Below, one piece after another: positions 60,881 to 64,000 of a DNA stretch of 64,000 nt. Positions within the stretch are counted from its first letter, which is position 1. Every line of letters starts with the position of its first letter. The notes under the pieces were generated by a model. That model had not been told where the DNA came from. It saw only the letters and a program-made list of their open reading frames with translations, and ran no database searches. This DNA is from Bacillus sp. AFS088145 (GTDB lineage Bacteria; Bacillota; Bacilli; Bacillales; Bacillaceae_G). A program made the position numbers and the translations under genes. The stretch lies in assembly GCF_002564465.1 (NCBI RefSeq), contig NZ_NUUX01000039.1:101149-165148 (forward strand). Direction: 5' to 3'.

Positions 60881-62119
60881 TTAACTTTTTATTGTAGAGA
60901 AGTTTTTTTCTGTAGCATATTTTTTTAATTCTAATCTTGCTAATTGCGCTCGGTGTACTTCATCTGGACCATCAGCTAATCTTAGCGTTCTGGCATTTGC
61001 CCATTGAGCAGCTAACGTATAATCATCAGATACACCTGCAGCACCAAAGGCTTGAATAGCGCGGTCAATTACTCGTAAAGCCATTGAAGGTGCGACGACT
61101 TTTATCATTGCAATTTCTGCTTTCGCCTCTTTATTACCAACAGTGTCCATCATATATGCAGCCTTTAAGGTTAGTAATCTAGCTTGCTCAATTTCTATTC
61201 TTGAATTAGCAATCCACTCTTGAATAACGCCTTGATTTGCAATAGGCTTACCAAATGCTGCTCGATTTTGAACACGCTTACACATTTCTTCGAGTGCCCG
61301 TTCGGCAGCTCCAATCAATCTCATACAATGGTGGATGCGACCTGGACCAAGTCTACCTTGTGCAATCGCAAATCCTTTCCCTTCTCCCCATAAAATATTG
61401 CTTGCAGGAACTTTTACATTTGTAAACGTAATTTCTGCATGTCCATGCGGTGCATGATCATAACCGAATACTGGTAATACCCTTTCAATTTTTACACCAG
61501 GTGTATTTAACGGGACTAGAATCATAGATTGCTGTTCATACTTAGGTGCATCCGGGTTCGTTTTTCCCATAAATATTGCAATTTTGCATCTAGGATCCCC
61601 CGCTCCTGACGACCACCATTTTCGACCATTGATGATATAATAATCACCTTCTTTTTTGATACTCGCTTCAATATTTGTTGCATCAGAAGAAGCGACCTCA
61701 GGCTCGGTCATTGAAAAGCATGAGCGAATTTCACCATTTAAAAGTGGTACCAACCATTTTTCCTTTTGCTCATTCGTACCATATCTTTCTAAAACTTCCA
61801 TATTCCCTGTATCTGGTGCACTACAATTAAACACTTCTGGCCCAATCATAGATCGTCCCATAATTTCGCATAATGGAGCGTATTCTAAATTCGTTAATCC
61901 TGCTCCTAGGTCACTTTCAGGTAAAAATAAATTCCATAATCCTGCTTGTTTTGCTTTTTGTTTTAATTCTTCCATAATCGGAGGTACATCACTCCACCGA
62001 GTTTCTTGTGCATTTAACTGTTGCTCATATATTCGCTCATTAGGATAAATATTGCTTTCCATAAATTTTGTTAATTTTAATTGAAGCTCCTTACTTTTTT
62101 GCGAATATAAAAAATCCAT
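60881..62119 (-). CDS. ACAD11-like acyl-CoA dehydrogenase
   Basis: 412-residue enzyme. The segments '[18 protein letters not shown]', '[23 protein letters not shown]', '[35 protein letters not shown]', '[23 protein letters not shown]' and '[19 protein letters not shown]' closely follow human ACAD11 and bacterial LvaC-type enzymes as I remember them. The canonical catalytic Glu position is Asp383 (ADGPDE). ACAD11 turns 4-phospho-acyl-CoA into 2-enoyl-CoA; the kinase needed for that is at 56097-57164. ATG follows AAAGGGATG. Confidence 0.88.
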   Translation of the reverse strand: MDFLYSQKSKELQLKLTKFMESNIYPNERIYEQQLNAQETRWSDVPPIMEELKQKAKQAGLWNLFLPESDLGAGLTNLEYAPLCEIMGRSMIGPEVFNCSAPDTGNMEVLERYGTNEQKEKWLVPLLNGEIRSCFSMTEPEVASSDATNIEASIKKEGDYYIINGRKWWSSGAGDPRCKIAIFMGKTNPDAPKYEQQSMILVPLNTPGVKIERVLPVFGYDHAPHGHAEITFTNVKVPASNILWGEGKGFAIAQGRLGPGRIHHCMRLIGAAERALEEMCKRVQNRAAFGKPIANQGVIQEWIANSRIEIEQARLLTLKAAYMMDTVGNKEAKAEIAMIKVVAPSMALRVIDRAIQAFGAAGVSDDYTLAAQWANARTLRLADGPDEVHRAQLARLELKKYATEKNFSTIKS

Positions 62120-62181
62120 TCAATCATCCCTTTCACAACTAGTTTTTGACTAACAAGTTACAGTGTTTAATAGAACAATAT

Positions 62182-62931
62182 TTATATAGTTTCCTTTGAA
62201 AAATTGACATCAATTACGCTCTTACCCTCTGCAAATATCGGTACAACATTAAAAATACCTTTACTACTAACGAATTTTAATTCCTCTTCAAATCCATAGC
62301 GAATTAACATTTTACCAACATTCGATTCCGCTAAAACCTCAAAACATTTTTCTTTCAACCCTAAGTAAAAATAATGGGCAGATTTAGCTGCATCGGATAA
62401 ATCGAAAGGACATGATTGATTTACTAAGCAATCAATAAAATAACCTGCACCATAAAAGTCTTCCATATTAAATTGTCCTGACGACCCAGAACATACTAAA
62501 ATAACAGACTCATCTTTGTAAGATTGTCTTAAATGATTTGCAACTGCATTTACATTCAAAATCGATGCAGCGTATACTCTCTTTGCTTTTTGAGAATTTT
62601 TTAACGCCACTGTTCCATTCGTTGTTGATAAAACGATTGACTGATCAGAAACAATTTTCTTTAATGTTAGTGGATTAGGGGATAGAAAACCTTCAATTGT
62701 ATTCCCTTCATATTCCCCTATTAATAAATATTCTTTGTCCAAATTTTTATTTGCGAAAAGAACTGCCTCTTGTCCATTCATAACAGGTATGACCTCTTTA
62801 GCACCAAAGGCTATTGCCGCTGTAATTGTTGAAGTAGCAAGCAATACATCAAAAACGACTACTATCTTTTCATCGTTTAGTTTTTGATCATCAATTTCTT
62901 CTTTTTTCATCAAAAGATGAAGTTTGCCCAT
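62182..62931 (-). CDS. comB: 2-phosphosulfolactate phosphatase family protein (ComB)
   Basis: 249-residue protein. 'VVVFDVLLATSTITAAIAFGAKEVIPVMNGQEA', 'LIGEYEGNTIEGFLSPNPLTL', 'IVLSTTNGTVALKNSQKAKRVYAASILNVNAVANHL' and 'VILVCSGSSGQFNMEDFYGAGYF' are the ComB/YitC signature. The known reaction is dephosphorylation of 2-phosphosulfolactate (coenzyme M, or spore sulfolactate in B. subtilis). No phosphosulfolactate synthase is beside it; its place in an acyl-CoA operon suggests another phospho-substrate. ATG follows AAAAGGAG. Confidence 0.85.
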   Translation of the reverse strand: MGKLHLLMKKEEIDDQKLNDEKIVVVFDVLLATSTITAAIAFGAKEVIPVMNGQEAVLFANKNLDKEYLLIGEYEGNTIEGFLSPNPLTLKKIVSDQSIVLSTTNGTVALKNSQKAKRVYAASILNVNAVANHLRQSYKDESVILVCSGSSGQFNMEDFYGAGYFIDCLVNQSCPFDLSDAAKSAHYFYLGLKEKCFEVLAESNVGKMLIRYGFEEELKFVSSKGIFNVVPIFAEGKSVIDVNFSKETI

Positions 62932-62967
62932 TTACAAAACTCCTTTTTGATTATGATGTTTCAAACA

Positions 62968-63741
62968 TTAAACGATCGATGTTCCACCATCAACAACTAG
63001 AACAGACCCAGTCACATAATTCGAAGCTGGCGCTGCTAAAAATAAAGCCGCACCTTTTAGCTCGTCTTCATTTCCAAATTTCTTGAGTGGTATAGATTCT
63101 AATATTTCATTTGTTCCGTGGGAAATAACATCTTTAGACATTTTTGTCGGGAAAAATCCAGGAGCTAATGCATTTACATAAATCCCACTTGGACCCCATT
63201 TCGCAGCTAAATCTTTTGTAAAACTGATCACTGCACCTTTACTTGCACTATAACCAACAGCATTCATTACGTTTGGATTCGTTCCCACTAAGCCGGCAAT
63301 AGAAGCAATATTTATAATTTTTCCGGTTTTTTGTGCTAACATGATTTTCCCTACTGCTTGAGACATTAAAAACGTACCGGTTACATTAACATTCATTACT
63401 TTATTCCATGCCTCTAATGGCATTTCTTCAGCTGGTGCTCCCCAAGATGCACCACTATTGTTTACTAAAATATCAATTTTGCCAAATTTCTCTTTCGTCT
63501 CGTTAACTACTTTTTGCACATCCTCTTTGTTTGTTACATCACACTTCAATGCAAAAGATTCTACACCTAAACTTTTCAATTCTTCACTAATTTCCTGGCA
63601 TGCTTCTACATTTCGAGAACAAAGTACAACATTTGCACCTGCTTCAGCGAATCCTTTCGCAATTTGTTCACCAAGACCTCGTCCACCACCAGTTACAATT
63701 GCTACTTTCCCAGTTAAATCAAATAACTCTTTTACGTGCAT
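62968..63741 (-). CDS. Short-chain dehydrogenase/reductase, gluconate 5-dehydrogenase-like
   Basis: 257-residue SDR. 'VTGGGRGLGEQIAKGFAEAGANVVLCSRN' (NADP-type loop), 'NNSGASWGAPAEEMPLEAWNKVMNVNVTGTF', catalytic Ser/Tyr/Lys in 'INIASIAGLVGTNPNVMNAVGYSASKGAVISFTKDLAAKWG'. Probably acts on a hydroxy/keto acid or acyl-CoA. First gene of the first operon; the TetR operator lies 86 bp upstream. ATG follows TAGGAGG. Confidence 0.88.
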   Translation of the reverse strand: MHVKELFDLTGKVAIVTGGGRGLGEQIAKGFAEAGANVVLCSRNVEACQEISEELKSLGVESFALKCDVTNKEDVQKVVNETKEKFGKIDILVNNSGASWGAPAEEMPLEAWNKVMNVNVTGTFLMSQAVGKIMLAQKTGKIINIASIAGLVGTNPNVMNAVGYSASKGAVISFTKDLAAKWGPSGIYVNALAPGFFPTKMSKDVISHGTNEILESIPLKKFGNEDELKGAALFLAAPASNYVTGSVLVVDGGTSIV

Positions 63742-63826
63742 TTCAAATCCTCCTAAAATTAGTATTTATTTCATAAAGCCCCTATTTTTTCTCAAAACTT
63801 TCGCTTCATTTTTAAACAAACATTAG

Positions 63827-63844
63827 ATACTAACCAGTCGGTAT
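63827..63844. promoter_or_regulatory. TetR-family operator, copy 2
   Basis: ATACTAACCAGTCGGTAT, identical to copy 1 at 16 of 18 positions and flanked by the same GT/AC bases. It overlaps a possible TTAACA -35 region on the minus strand, so binding should block transcription of the first operon. Confidence 0.7.
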
Positions 63845-64000
63845 GTTTGTTAATTAGATAATACAAGAAAAATTCTGAATATTCAATAACAAATGCAGTT
63901 AATTTTTTTATATTACTTTTTATCCATATTCATATTTACTTGATTATTTGCTATTTTAATTTTGGTTATGAAATAAAAATATCTTTTGAAACGTTTAAAT

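Noticed and set aside
63987..64000. Catabolite-repression (cre) site in TGAAACGTTTA at the right edge
   Set aside because: The spacing does not fit the cre consensus (no TGNAANCGN core).

Overview
The window looks like chromosomal DNA of a low-GC, endospore-former-type Bacillaceae. Genes have strong AGGAGG-type ribosome binding sites, frequent TTG/GTG starts, a LiaFSR module, and MsrA and LiaR sequences very like those of Bacillus. Genus is not proven; a Gottfriedia- or Bacillus-like genome is my guess. Most genes lie on the minus strand. I see no rRNA, tRNA, complete insertion sequence, prophage or CRISPR.

Layout. 1-8.4 kb: small hypothetical and immunity-like proteins, an SPFH membrane protein, two MFS exporters, YbaK deacylase, a RarD-type permease and a DUF1294 protein. 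8.4-13.1 kb: msrA, then an iron operon efeM-efeB-efeU with a Fur-box-like site. 13.3-18.2 kb: a translationally coupled lactone oxidase/PLP enzyme pair and a UPF1-like helicase. 18.4-19.3 kb: a decayed gene and a small gene whose frame breaks exactly on an A-AAA-AAG slippery heptamer. 20.6-23.5 kb: esterase / ATP-grasp / esterase gene set of unknown function. 24-31.5 kb: acetyltransferases, a lipoprotein, an ECF sigma factor with a membrane partner, oxidoreductase, membrane proteins and a virginiamycin B lyase homologue. 31.6-34.6 kb: small, partly broken genes and an island of very small membrane proteins. 34.8-41 kb: GABA-type aminotransferase plus aldehyde dehydrogenase, and a SWIM/SNF2 helicase. 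41-43.5 kb: liaFSR. 43.6-44.2 kb: eleven 52-bp tandem repeats. 44.2-51.3 kb: rsgA, a POT peptide transporter, dUTPase, a double-GNAT protein, a stand-alone MurG and a His-rich protein.

51.4-63.8 kb: a 14-gene acyl-CoA catabolic island (ligase, two acyl-CoA dehydrogenases, three SDRs, enoyl-CoA hydratase, quinone oxidoreductase, two MaoC-fold proteins, thioesterase, APH-fold kinase, ComB-family phosphatase, TetR regulator). Two near-identical 18-bp palindromes sit before the first gene and before the thioesterase, which fits control of both halves by the TetR protein. One dehydrogenase resembles ACAD11 and the kinase resembles the ACAD10/11 kinase domain. My leading hypothesis for an undescribed system here is that the island degrades 4-hydroxy (or other hydroxy) acids through phosphorylated acyl-CoA intermediates.

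All calls rest on reading the sequence and remembered family features; no database search was run.
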